9,280 nucleotides of DNA from positions 1-9,280 of the forward strand of contig CAMLET010000094.1 in assembly GCA_946479125.1 (NCBI GenBank), given 5' to 3'. The stretch's first letter is position 1; each line of letters starts with the position of its first letter. Positions 1 to 4,661 of the stretch are shown in pieces. The position numbers and the translations under genes were made by a program. The DNA is from an uncultured Flavobacteriales bacterium. GTDB taxonomy: Bacteria; Bacteroidota; Bacteroidia; Flavobacteriales; Crocinitomicaceae. Under the pieces are notes generated by a model. That model saw nothing but the letters and a program-made list of their open reading frames with translations, searched no databases and was not told where the DNA came from.

Positions 1-49
1 CGTCAGCCTTCCAAGCTGAGGGTCGCGAGTTCGAATCTCGTCTCCCGCT
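1..49 (+). tRNA. tRNA-Gly (anticodon TCC), 5' end outside the window
   Basis: This is the 3' two-thirds of a glycine tRNA that reads GGA/GGG codons. The anticodon arm is complete: stem TCAGC/GCTGA around loop CTTCCAA, with anticodon TCC at 10-12. The T arm is GCGAG, loop TTCGAAT, CTCGT (25-41). The 3' acceptor strand CTCCCGC (42-48) is followed by T49 as discriminator base, which is the usual bacterial choice for Gly. CCA is not encoded, so the CCA-adding enzyme must complete it. The 5' acceptor strand and the D arm lie before position 1. A Gly(TCC)-Thr(GGT)-tuf order is also found in E. coli (glyT-thrT-tufB), which suggests that Tyr and Thr tRNAs may lie just upstream. Confidence 0.95.
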
Positions 50-87
50 CAATTAAAAAACTGGTACACGATCTAAGAGAGCACCAA

Positions 88-159
88 GCCGGTGTAGCTC
101 AGGGGTAGAGCGCTTTCTTGGTAAGGAAGAGGTCACGAGTTCAATTCTCGTCATTGGCT
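88..159 (+). tRNA. tRNA-Thr (anticodon GGT)
   Basis: A complete cloverleaf can be drawn by hand. The acceptor is GCCGGTG (88-94) with CATTGGC (152-158), including two G-T wobbles. The D stem is GCTC/GAGC (97-100/108-111). The anticodon stem is CTTTC/GGAAG around TTGGTAA, with anticodon GGT at 120-122. The T arm is ACGAG, TTCAATT, CTCGT (135-151). The discriminator is T159 and CCA is not encoded. It reads ACC/ACU threonine codons. It lies 38 nt after tRNA-Gly and 93 nt before tuf, so the tRNAs and tuf are probably one transcription unit, at least in part. Confidence 0.97.
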
Positions 160-171
160 CTACAAAAGAAG

Positions 172-205
172 TTCACTCATTGGTATTTCAAATGGGTGAA
201 ATTTT
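172..205 (+). terminator. Terminator-like hairpin between tRNA-Thr and tuf
   Basis: TTCACTCATT (172-181) pairs with AATGGGTGAA (191-200): ten base pairs with one T-G wobble and a 9-nt loop (182-190). The run ATTTT (201-205) follows. The stem is A/T-rich and the T-run is short and interrupted (ATTTTGTATT), so termination is probably partial. It could end the tRNA transcript, thin transcription entering tuf, or serve as a processing site. The remaining leader to tuf (206-252) is A/T-rich with no promoter I can call firmly. Confidence 0.5.
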
Positions 206-252
206 GTATTAGTAAGAATAAAGGTTTATTAACTACGTAACAAATAAAACAA

Positions 253-1440
253 ATGGCTAAGGAAAATTTTAATCGTTCCAAACCGCACGTTAACATTGGT
301 ACTATCGGTCACGTTGACCACGGTAAGACTACGTTGACAGCTGCAATTTCAAGCGTATTGGCTGCTAAAGGATTGGCGGCTGTTCGTGATTTCTCTTCAA
401 TTGATAACGCACCTGAAGAAAAAGAACGTGGTATTACAATTAATACTTCACACATCGAGTACGAAACTGCTAACCGTCACTACGCACACGTTGACTGTCC
501 AGGTCACGCGGATTATGTAAAGAACATGGTTACTGGTGCTGCTCAAATGGATGGAGCGATCTTAGTTGTTGCTGCAACAGATGGTCCAATGCCACAAACA
601 CGTGAGCACATCCTATTAGGAAAACAAGTTGGTGTTCCTCGTTTAGTTGTATTCATGAATAAAGTGGATATGGTTGATGATGCTGAGTTGTTAGAGTTAG
701 TAGAAATGGAAGTTCGTGAATTGTTGTCATTCTATGATTATGATGGTGACAATGCTCCAGTAATTCAAGGTTCTGCACTTGGTGCATTGAACGGAGAAGC
801 TGCTTGGGTTGCTAAAGTTGACGAATTGATGGATGCTGTAGATACTTACATCGAATTGCCTCCACGTGATGTTGATAAGCACTTCTTGATGCCAGTTGAA
901 GACGTATTTACGATTACAGGTCGTGGTACAGTAGCAACAGGACGTATCGAAACAGGTGTTATCAACTCTGGTGAGCCGGTTGAGATCTTAGGTATGGGTG
1001 AAGAGAAATTAACTTCTACTGTAACTGGGGTTGAGATGTTCCGTAAGATCTTGGATCGCGGAGAAGCTGGTGACAACGTAGGTCTTTTATTACGTGGTAT
1101 TGAGAAATCTCAAATCAAACGTGGTATGGTTATTTGTAAGCCAGGATCTGTTAAGCCTCATGCTGACTTCAAAGCTGAAATCTATGTATTGAAGAAAGAA
1201 GAAGGTGGTCGTCACACACCATTCCATAACAAATACCGTCCTCAGTTCTACTTCCGTACAACTGACGTAACTGGAGAGATTTTCTTGACAGACGGACGTG
1301 AGATGGTTATGCCAGGTGATAACGTAACAATTAATGTTAAGTTGATCGTTCCTGTAGCTATGGACAAAGGTCTACGTTTCGCTATCCGTGAGGGTGGACG
1401 TACAGTAGGTGCTGGTCAGGTTACTGAGATCGTTGGATAA
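253..1440 (+). CDS. tuf: Elongation factor Tu
   Basis: EF-Tu is the GTPase that delivers aminoacyl-tRNA to the ribosomal A site. The protein is 395 aa, normal for the family. The GTPase motifs are all present: GHVDHGKT at 19-26 (P-loop), RGITIN at 59-64 (switch I, with the Mg-binding Thr62), DCPGH at 81-85 (switch II, with catalytic His85), NKVD at 136-139 (guanine recognition) and SAL at 174-176. Domains 2 and 3 follow to the family-typical end [14 protein letters not shown]. The ATG at 253 gives the expected N-terminus [16 protein letters not shown]. The leader just before it (AAATAAAACAA) has no Shine-Dalgarno sequence, which is usual for Bacteroidota. The gene is bracketed by hairpins at 172-205 and 1463-1490, so its transcript may be largely separate from the tRNAs on either side. 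Codons are strongly biased (GGT, CGT, AAC), as expected for an abundant protein. No resistance-type change is evident; for example, Gln125, matching the kirromycin-linked Gln124 of E. coli, is intact. Confidence 0.99.
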   Translation: MAKENFNRSKPHVNIGTIGHVDHGKTTLTAAISSVLAAKGLAAVRDFSSIDNAPEEKERGITINTSHIEYETANRHYAHVDCPGHADYVKNMVTGAAQMDGAILVVAATDGPMPQTREHILLGKQVGVPRLVVFMNKVDMVDDAELLELVEMEVRELLSFYDYDGDNAPVIQGSALGALNGEAAWVAKVDELMDAVDTYIELPPRDVDKHFLMPVEDVFTITGRGTVATGRIETGVINSGEPVEILGMGEEKLTSTVTGVEMFRKILDRGEAGDNVGLLLRGIEKSQIKRGMVICKPGSVKPHADFKAEIYVLKKEEGGRHTPFHNKYRPQFYFRTTDVTGEIFLTDGREMVMPGDNVTINVKLIVPVAMDKGLRFAIREGGRTVGAGQVTEIVG

Positions 1441-1462
1441 TTCCACAAAATAAATAAGTAGG

Positions 1463-1490
1463 ATAGGGGAGCTTTACTCCCCTATTTTTT
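1463..1490 (+). terminator. Intrinsic terminator after tuf
   Basis: ATAGGGGAG (1463-1471) pairs perfectly with CTCCCCTAT (1477-1485) around a 5-nt loop CTTTA. The T-run covers 1485-1490. Nine uninterrupted pairs with a G/C-rich core and six Ts make this a convincing Rho-independent terminator. Its last T is directly followed by the first base of tRNA-Trp, leaving no room for a promoter between them. Confidence 0.9.
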
Positions 1491-1563
1491 GCGGGTGTAG
1501 CTCAGTTGGTAGAGTAGTGGTCTCCAAAACCATTGGTCGTGGGTTCGAATCCTACCGCCCGCG
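1491..1563 (+). tRNA. tRNA-Trp (anticodon CCA)
   Basis: Full cloverleaf. The acceptor is GCGGGTG (1491-1497) with CGCCCGC (1556-1562). The anticodon stem is GTGGT/ACCAT around CTCCAAA, with anticodon CCA at 1524-1526. The T arm is GTGGG, TTCGAAT, CCTAC (1539-1555). The discriminator is G1563, the usual tryptophan identity base. CCA is not encoded at the 3' end. A tRNA-Trp between tuf and secE is also seen in other bacteria such as Pseudomonas. It sits 21 nt before the secE start, so it is probably cut out of a tRNA-secE-nusG transcript. How that transcript starts is unclear because the tuf terminator abuts it. Confidence 0.98.
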
Positions 1564-1584
1564 CTGATTAATACAAGGTTAGCC

Positions 1585-1809
1585 GTGTCAAAATTTAGAA
1601 ATTATATAAGCGAAACAGTTACTGAGATGACTCAGAATGTTACGTGGCCTACTTGGAAAGAATTACAGAGCAATACACTTATCGTGGTTGTTGCCTCTGT
1701 TATCTTTGCTTTGCTAGTGTTTGTAATGGATGCTGGATTCGGAATTGCTCCGGATGCTAACGCAGCATGGAAGGGTGCAGTTGGTTTTATATATTCATTT
1801 TTCTTGTAA
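1585..1809 (+). CDS. secE: Preprotein translocase subunit SecE (GTG start)
   Basis: SecE is the small essential subunit that clamps SecY in the inner-membrane SecYEG export channel. The protein is 74 aa, the single-helix form common outside Enterobacteria. The amphipathic N-terminal part carries the conserved V-x-W-P-x-x-x-E signature (VTWPTWKE, 19-26). One membrane helix follows at about 31-48 (TLIVVVASVIFALLVFVM), then a short tail ending in IYSFFL. I chose GTG at 1585 because it gives the family-like N-terminus MSKFRNYISETVTEM. The next in-frame ATG (1627) would remove most of the amphipathic helix. AAGG at 1575-1578, six bases before the GTG, is one of the few Shine-Dalgarno-like sequences in the window. 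The stop lies 6 nt before nusG, consistent with shared translation. Confidence 0.96.
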   Translation: MSKFRNYISETVTEMTQNVTWPTWKELQSNTLIVVVASVIFALLVFVMDAGFGIAPDANAAWKGAVGFIYSFFL

Positions 1810-1815
1810 TACAAG

Positions 1816-2367
1816 ATGGGAGATATTAAAAAACGTTGGTACGTAGTTCGTGCAGTAAGTGGAAAAGAAAAAAAGGTTAAGGAATATCTTGACCTTGAAA
1901 TTTCGCGTTTAAAACTGGACGATTTCGTTTCACAAGTACTTATTCCTACTGAGAAAGTCTTTCAAATCCGTAATGGAAAGAAAGTTTCTAAGGAAAAAGC
2001 GTATTTACCAGGTTACGTGTTGATTGAAGCAGCTCTTTTGGGAGAGGTTCCTCACGTAATTAAAGGTATTCCTAATGTGATTGGCTTCTTAGGTGCAGAA
2101 AAAGGTGGAGATCCTCAACCTATGCGTCTTTCTGAAGTGAATCGTATTTTAGGTAAAGTCGACGAATTGTCGGAATCGGAAGAAGAAATGAAAATTCCTT
2201 TCGTTGTTGGTGAATCTGTTAAGGTTATTGACGGACCATTCAACAACTTCTCTGGTGTGATCGATGAGATCAATGAAGAGAAGAAGAAATTGAAAGTAAT
2301 GGTGAAAATCTTCGGACGTAAAAACCTTCTCGAGCTTAGCTACATGCAAGTAGAGAAAGAAGGTTAA
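1816..2367 (+). CDS. nusG: Transcription termination/antitermination factor NusG
   Basis: NusG binds the RNA polymerase clamp through its N-terminal domain and suppresses pausing. Its C-terminal KOW domain contacts ribosomal protein S10 or Rho. The protein is 183 aa, close to the E. coli length of 181. The NGN domain spans about 7-112, with KRWYVVRAVSGKE at the start and the conserved LPGYVLIE at 64-71. The KOW domain spans about 129-183 (VGESVKVIDGPFNNFSGVID...). Phe166 in KIFGR matches E. coli Phe165, a key S10/Rho contact, so coupling functions look intact. The start ATG is 6 nt after the secE stop with no Shine-Dalgarno sequence, which suggests reinitiation. The secE-nusG pair is nearly universal in bacteria. 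Confidence 0.98.
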   Translation: MGDIKKRWYVVRAVSGKEKKVKEYLDLEISRLKLDDFVSQVLIPTEKVFQIRNGKKVSKEKAYLPGYVLIEAALLGEVPHVIKGIPNVIGFLGAEKGGDPQPMRLSEVNRILGKVDELSESEEEMKIPFVVGESVKVIDGPFNNFSGVIDEINEEKKKLKVMVKIFGRKNLLELSYMQVEKEG

Positions 2368-2386
2368 TTAGTTTGTATTAACCGCA

Positions 2387-2437
2387 GCAGTGGAATTATT
2401 GATTAAAGCTTCCCTTTAACGCCCACGTTACGACTGC
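2387..2437 (+). promoter_or_regulatory. Candidate structured leader RNA upstream of rplK
   Basis: The 86-nt gap between nusG and rplK can be folded by eye into a three-way junction. P1 is GCAGT (2387-2391) with ACTGC (2433-2437). P2 is GGAATTA (2392-2398) with TAA (2404-2406) and TTCC (2410-2413), with AGC bulged. P3 is TAACG (2417-2421), loop CCCA, CGTTA (2426-2430). P1 ends 16 nt before the rplK ATG. An alternative fold pairs GTGG (2390-2393) with CCAC (2423-2426) and GCA (2387-2389) with TGC (2435-2437), excluding the junction. In E. coli, L1 represses the rplK-rplA mRNA from a site near this position, so an autoregulatory role is a reasonable inference. The binding protein is not established, and there is no T-run, so this is not a terminator. 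Confidence 0.5.
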
Positions 2438-2453
2438 ATAATTTAAATAAACA

Positions 2454-2900
2454 ATGGCTAAAGAAGTAGCAGCATTGATCAAATTACAGATCAAAGGTGG
2501 TCAAGCCAATCCAGCTCCTCCGGTTGGTCCCGCACTTGGTGCAAAAGGGGTCAACATTATGGAATTTTGCAAGCAGTATAATGCTCGTACGCAAGATAAG
2601 CCAGGAAAGGTATTACCATGTGTGATTACTGTTTACAGCGACAAGTCGTTTGACTTCGTCATCAAAACTCCTCCAGCAGCAGTACAAATTATCGACAGCA
2701 CGAAGCTTAAGAAAGGTTCTTCTGAGCCTAACAAAAGCAAAGTGGGATCAATGACATGGGATCAAATCCGTGTGATCGCTGAAGATAAAATGCCTGACAT
2801 GAACTGTTTTACAGTTGATTCAGCAATGACTATGATTGCAGGAACAGCACGTAGTATGGGTGTAACCGTTAAAGGAGGTGAAGCTCCGGCAACTAAATAA
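2454..2900 (+). CDS. rplK: 50S ribosomal protein L11
   Basis: L11 binds the GTPase-associated centre of 23S rRNA together with L10 and takes part in factor function and in stringent-response activation of RelA-type enzymes. The protein is 148 aa, slightly longer than the usual 141-147 because of a short tail (GGEAPATK). The N-terminal domain has the proline-rich [13 protein letters not shown] (17-29), with Pro23 and Pro26 at the positions where thiostrepton-type antibiotics act. The C-terminal rRNA-binding domain spans about 75-140 and includes KSKVGSMT and the GTARSMGV end. ATG at 2454 gives the standard N-terminus [18 protein letters not shown]. It is preceded by A/T-rich sequence without a Shine-Dalgarno. 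It is the first gene of a tight rplK-rplA-rplJ-rplL cluster behind the candidate leader at 2387-2437. Confidence 0.99.
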   Translation: MAKEVAALIKLQIKGGQANPAPPVGPALGAKGVNIMEFCKQYNARTQDKPGKVLPCVITVYSDKSFDFVIKTPPAAVQIIDSTKLKKGSSEPNKSKVGSMTWDQIRVIAEDKMPDMNCFTVDSAMTMIAGTARSMGVTVKGGEAPATK

Positions 2901-2908
2901 CAAGAGTC

Positions 2909-3604
2909 ATGGGTAGAATTTCTAAGAAAAGAAAAGAGGTTTTAGCAAAGTACGATTTGACTAAAATCTACACATTGACTGAAGCTTGTGATTTGGTTAA
3001 GGACGTTACAACAACGAAGTTTGATGCTTCTGTTGACATCTCTGTGCGTTTAGGAGTAGATCCACGTAAAGCGAATCAAATGGTTCGTGGTACCGTAGCT
3101 CTTCCTCACGGAACTGGTAAGGATGTACGAGTATTAGTACTTTGTACTCCAGACAAAGAAGCTGAGGCGAAAGCAGCAGGTGCTGAGTTTGTTGGATTGG
3201 ACGAATTCATCGACAAAATCAAAGGTGGTTGGACAGATATCGACGTTATTATTACAATGCCGTCTGTTATGGGTAAAGTTGGTGCATTAGGTCGCGTTTT
3301 GGGACCTCGTGGATTGATGCCAAACCCTAAGACTGGTACTGTAACAATGGAAGTTGGTAAAGCAGTAGAAGAAGTTAAAGCTGGTAAAATCGACTTTAAA
3401 GTTGATAAGTACGGTAACATTCACTCGTCTATCGGGAAAGCTAGTTTCGAAGGAACTAAAATTCGTGAGAATGCGTTTGAATTGATCAATCAATTGAACA
3501 AATTGAAACCGTCAGCAGCGAAGGGGACTTACATTAAGTCTATCTTCATTAGCTCTACTATGTCTCCAAGTATCCAAATTGATGCTAAATCTGTAACGGC
3601 TTAA
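2909..3604 (+). CDS. rplA: 50S ribosomal protein L1
   Basis: L1 forms the mobile L1 stalk of the large subunit, which helps release tRNA from the E site. In many bacteria it also represses its own mRNA. The protein is 231 aa, normal for the family. Domain I is formed by the N- and C-terminal parts, with domain II inserted at about 70-158. Visible motifs are the [16 protein letters not shown] block (131-146) and [20 protein letters not shown] (161-180). The RNA-contact loop near the C-terminus reads STMSPS (216-221), where many bacteria have STMGPS or STMGAG, so a usually conserved Gly is Ser219. The start is 8 nt after the rplK stop, with no Shine-Dalgarno sequence, suggesting translational coupling to rplK. 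Confidence 0.99.
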   Translation: MGRISKKRKEVLAKYDLTKIYTLTEACDLVKDVTTTKFDASVDISVRLGVDPRKANQMVRGTVALPHGTGKDVRVLVLCTPDKEAEAKAAGAEFVGLDEFIDKIKGGWTDIDVIITMPSVMGKVGALGRVLGPRGLMPNPKTGTVTMEVGKAVEEVKAGKIDFKVDKYGNIHSSIGKASFEGTKIRENAFELINQLNKLKPSAAKGTYIKSIFISSTMSPSIQIDAKSVTA

Positions 3605-3616
3605 ACATCTTGAAGT

Positions 3617-4138
3617 ATGAATAAAGATCAAAAAGCACAGTACATAGACGATCTTGCGGCGGATTTATCTAACGCAAACATCTTCTACTTAGCAGATACG
3701 TCTGAATTGTCAGTGGAAACTATCAACCAGTTACGTCGCAAATGTTTTCAGCAAAATATTGAACTACGTGTAGTTAAAAATACTTTGTTGGCAAAAGCAA
3801 TGGAACGTGTTGAAGGAAGAGATTACGGTCAGTTACCTGAAGTATTGGGTGGACCAACATCAATTCTTTTCGCTGAAGTTGGTAACGTACCAGCTAAATT
3901 AATTAAAGAATTCCGTAAGAAGAATGATAAGCCAATCCTTAAAGGAGCTTACATTGACGAAGCAGTATTTATTGGTGATAACCAATTGGATACGCTAGAC
4001 GCATTGAAATCTCGTGAAGAATTACTTGGTGAAATCATCGGATTGTTACAAAGCCCTGCTAAGAATGTTATTTCTGGCTTAATGAGCGGTGGTAACAAGA
4101 TTGCTGGAATCCTTAAAACGCTCGAAGAAAGAGCATAA
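3617..4138 (+). CDS. rplJ: 50S ribosomal protein L10
   Basis: L10 is the base of the ribosomal stalk: its N-terminal domain binds 23S rRNA beside L11 and its C-terminal helix carries L7/L12 dimers. The protein is 173 aa (E. coli 165). Conserved parts are VVKNTLLAKAM (52-62) and LGGPTSILF (77-85). The helical tail from about 134 to the end (EELLGEIIGLLQ..., then VISGLMSGGNKIAGILKTLEERA) is where L12 docks. Its length is compatible with two dimers, but the number cannot be read with certainty. The gene starts 12 nt after rplA. That gap is far too short for the L10 leader RNA found upstream of rplJ in many bacteria, so control must act elsewhere, perhaps at 2387-2437 or by coupling to rplA. Confidence 0.98.
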   Translation: MNKDQKAQYIDDLAADLSNANIFYLADTSELSVETINQLRRKCFQQNIELRVVKNTLLAKAMERVEGRDYGQLPEVLGGPTSILFAEVGNVPAKLIKEFRKKNDKPILKGAYIDEAVFIGDNQLDTLDALKSREELLGEIIGLLQSPAKNVISGLMSGGNKIAGILKTLEERA

Positions 4139-4174
4139 CAAAAATTATTAAGAACCTTTTTAAATTCAATAAAA

Positions 4175-4552
4175 ATGGCTGATTTAAAACAAATCGCAGA
4201 AACATTAGTTAACCTTACAGTAAAAGAAGTTAACGAGTTAGCAACAATTATGAAAGACGAGTACGGTATCGAGCCTGCTGCTGCTGCACCTGTAATGGTT
4301 GCTGGTGGAGGTGCTGGTGCTGGTGAAGCTGCTGCTGAGAAAACAGAATTCGACGTAATTTTGAAAGCTGGTGGAGCTAACAAACTTGCAGTAGTTAAGT
4401 TGGTTAAAGAATTGACTGGTAACGGATTGAAAGAGTCTAAAGACATCGTTGATGGAGCTCCTGCTACATTGAAAGAAGGTGTTTCTAAAGACGAAGCAGC
4501 TGCTTTGAAGACACAGCTTGAAGAGGCTGGTGCTGAAGTAGAGATCAAGTAA
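4175..4552 (+). CDS. rplL: 50S ribosomal protein L7/L12
   Basis: L7/L12 is the multi-copy stalk protein that recruits and activates translational GTPases such as EF-Tu and EF-G. The protein is 125 aa. It has an N-terminal dimerisation domain (about 1-33), a flexible Ala/Gly-rich hinge (about 34-55: [22 protein letters not shown]) and a C-terminal factor-binding domain (56-125) with [15 protein letters not shown] and [13 protein letters not shown]. Within that domain the usual TGLGLKEAK motif reads TGNGLKESK, putting Asn83 where E. coli has Leu80 on the factor-binding surface. The gene begins 36 nt after rplJ. I see only a weak A/T-rich TTAA/TTAA pairing in that gap. It is followed by tandem attenuators, which would let L7/L12 be made in large excess over RNA polymerase. 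Confidence 0.99.
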   Translation: MADLKQIAETLVNLTVKEVNELATIMKDEYGIEPAAAAPVMVAGGGAGAGEAAAEKTEFDVILKAGGANKLAVVKLVKELTGNGLKESKDIVDGAPATLKEGVSKDEAAALKTQLEEAGAEVEIK

Positions 4553-4569
4553 TTAGTTACTAAATTTTT

Positions 4570-4612
4570 CAGGAAAGGTGTCCGCCTCAGGCGGATGCCT
4601 TGTCCTGTTTTT
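4570..4612 (+). terminator. Strong hairpin attenuator 1 between rplL and rpoB
   Basis: AAGGTGTCCGCC (4575-4586) pairs with GGCGGATGCCTT (4590-4601) over 12 positions, including two G-T wobbles, around the 3-nt loop TCA. A lower stem CAGGA (4570-4574)/TCCTG (4603-4607) adds five pairs, with G4602 bulged. Five Ts follow (4608-4612). This is the strongest hairpin in the window. A partial terminator at this junction is well known in E. coli, where it reduces rpoBC transcription relative to the ribosomal genes; the same role is inferred here. With no promoter evident in the rest of the gap, rpoBC transcription probably depends on read-through. Confidence 0.88.
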
Positions 4613-4631
4613 CGGCGTTTAGCCGATTTTT
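4612..4631 (+). terminator. Second tandem hairpin attenuator before rpoB
   Basis: TCGGC (4612-4616) pairs perfectly with GCCGA (4622-4626) around loop GTTTA, followed by TTTTT (4627-4631). It is smaller than the hairpin at 4570-4607 and begins in the last T of that hairpin's T-run, so the two form a back-to-back pair. It may act as a back-up terminator for polymerases that escape the first. The remaining 30 nt to rpoB (4632-4661) are T-rich and contain no structure I can call. Confidence 0.75.
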
Positions 4632-4661
4632 AAGTCCTTTTTGAATTAAAATTTTTTCGCC

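Noticed and set aside
50..87. TGGT...ACCA pairing between the two tRNAs
   Set aside because: Four base pairs around a 17-nt loop; more likely plain spacer trimmed during tRNA processing.
180..206. Possible Bacteroidota promoter for tuf (TTG at 180-182, AAATTTTG at 199-206)
   Set aside because: The -7 box lacks its first T, the 16-nt spacer is shorter than the usual 19-21, and the bases are better explained as parts of the hairpin at 172-200.
4139..4174. Hairpin between rplJ and rplL
   Set aside because: Only a weak TTAA/TTAA pairing with A/T flanks; too unstable to call a regulatory structure.
3949..4548. A long minus-strand open frame (199 aa) opposite rplJ and rplL
   Set aside because: It lies fully antisense to two certain ribosomal protein genes. 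Its Ser/Ala/Pro-rich composition mirrors the Ala/Gly-rich hinge of L7/L12 on the other strand, and it resembles no family I know.
4632..4661. Possible rpoB promoter after the attenuators
   Set aside because: The stretch is A/T-rich, but I find no TAnnTTTG-like box with a properly spaced TTG; composition alone is not enough.
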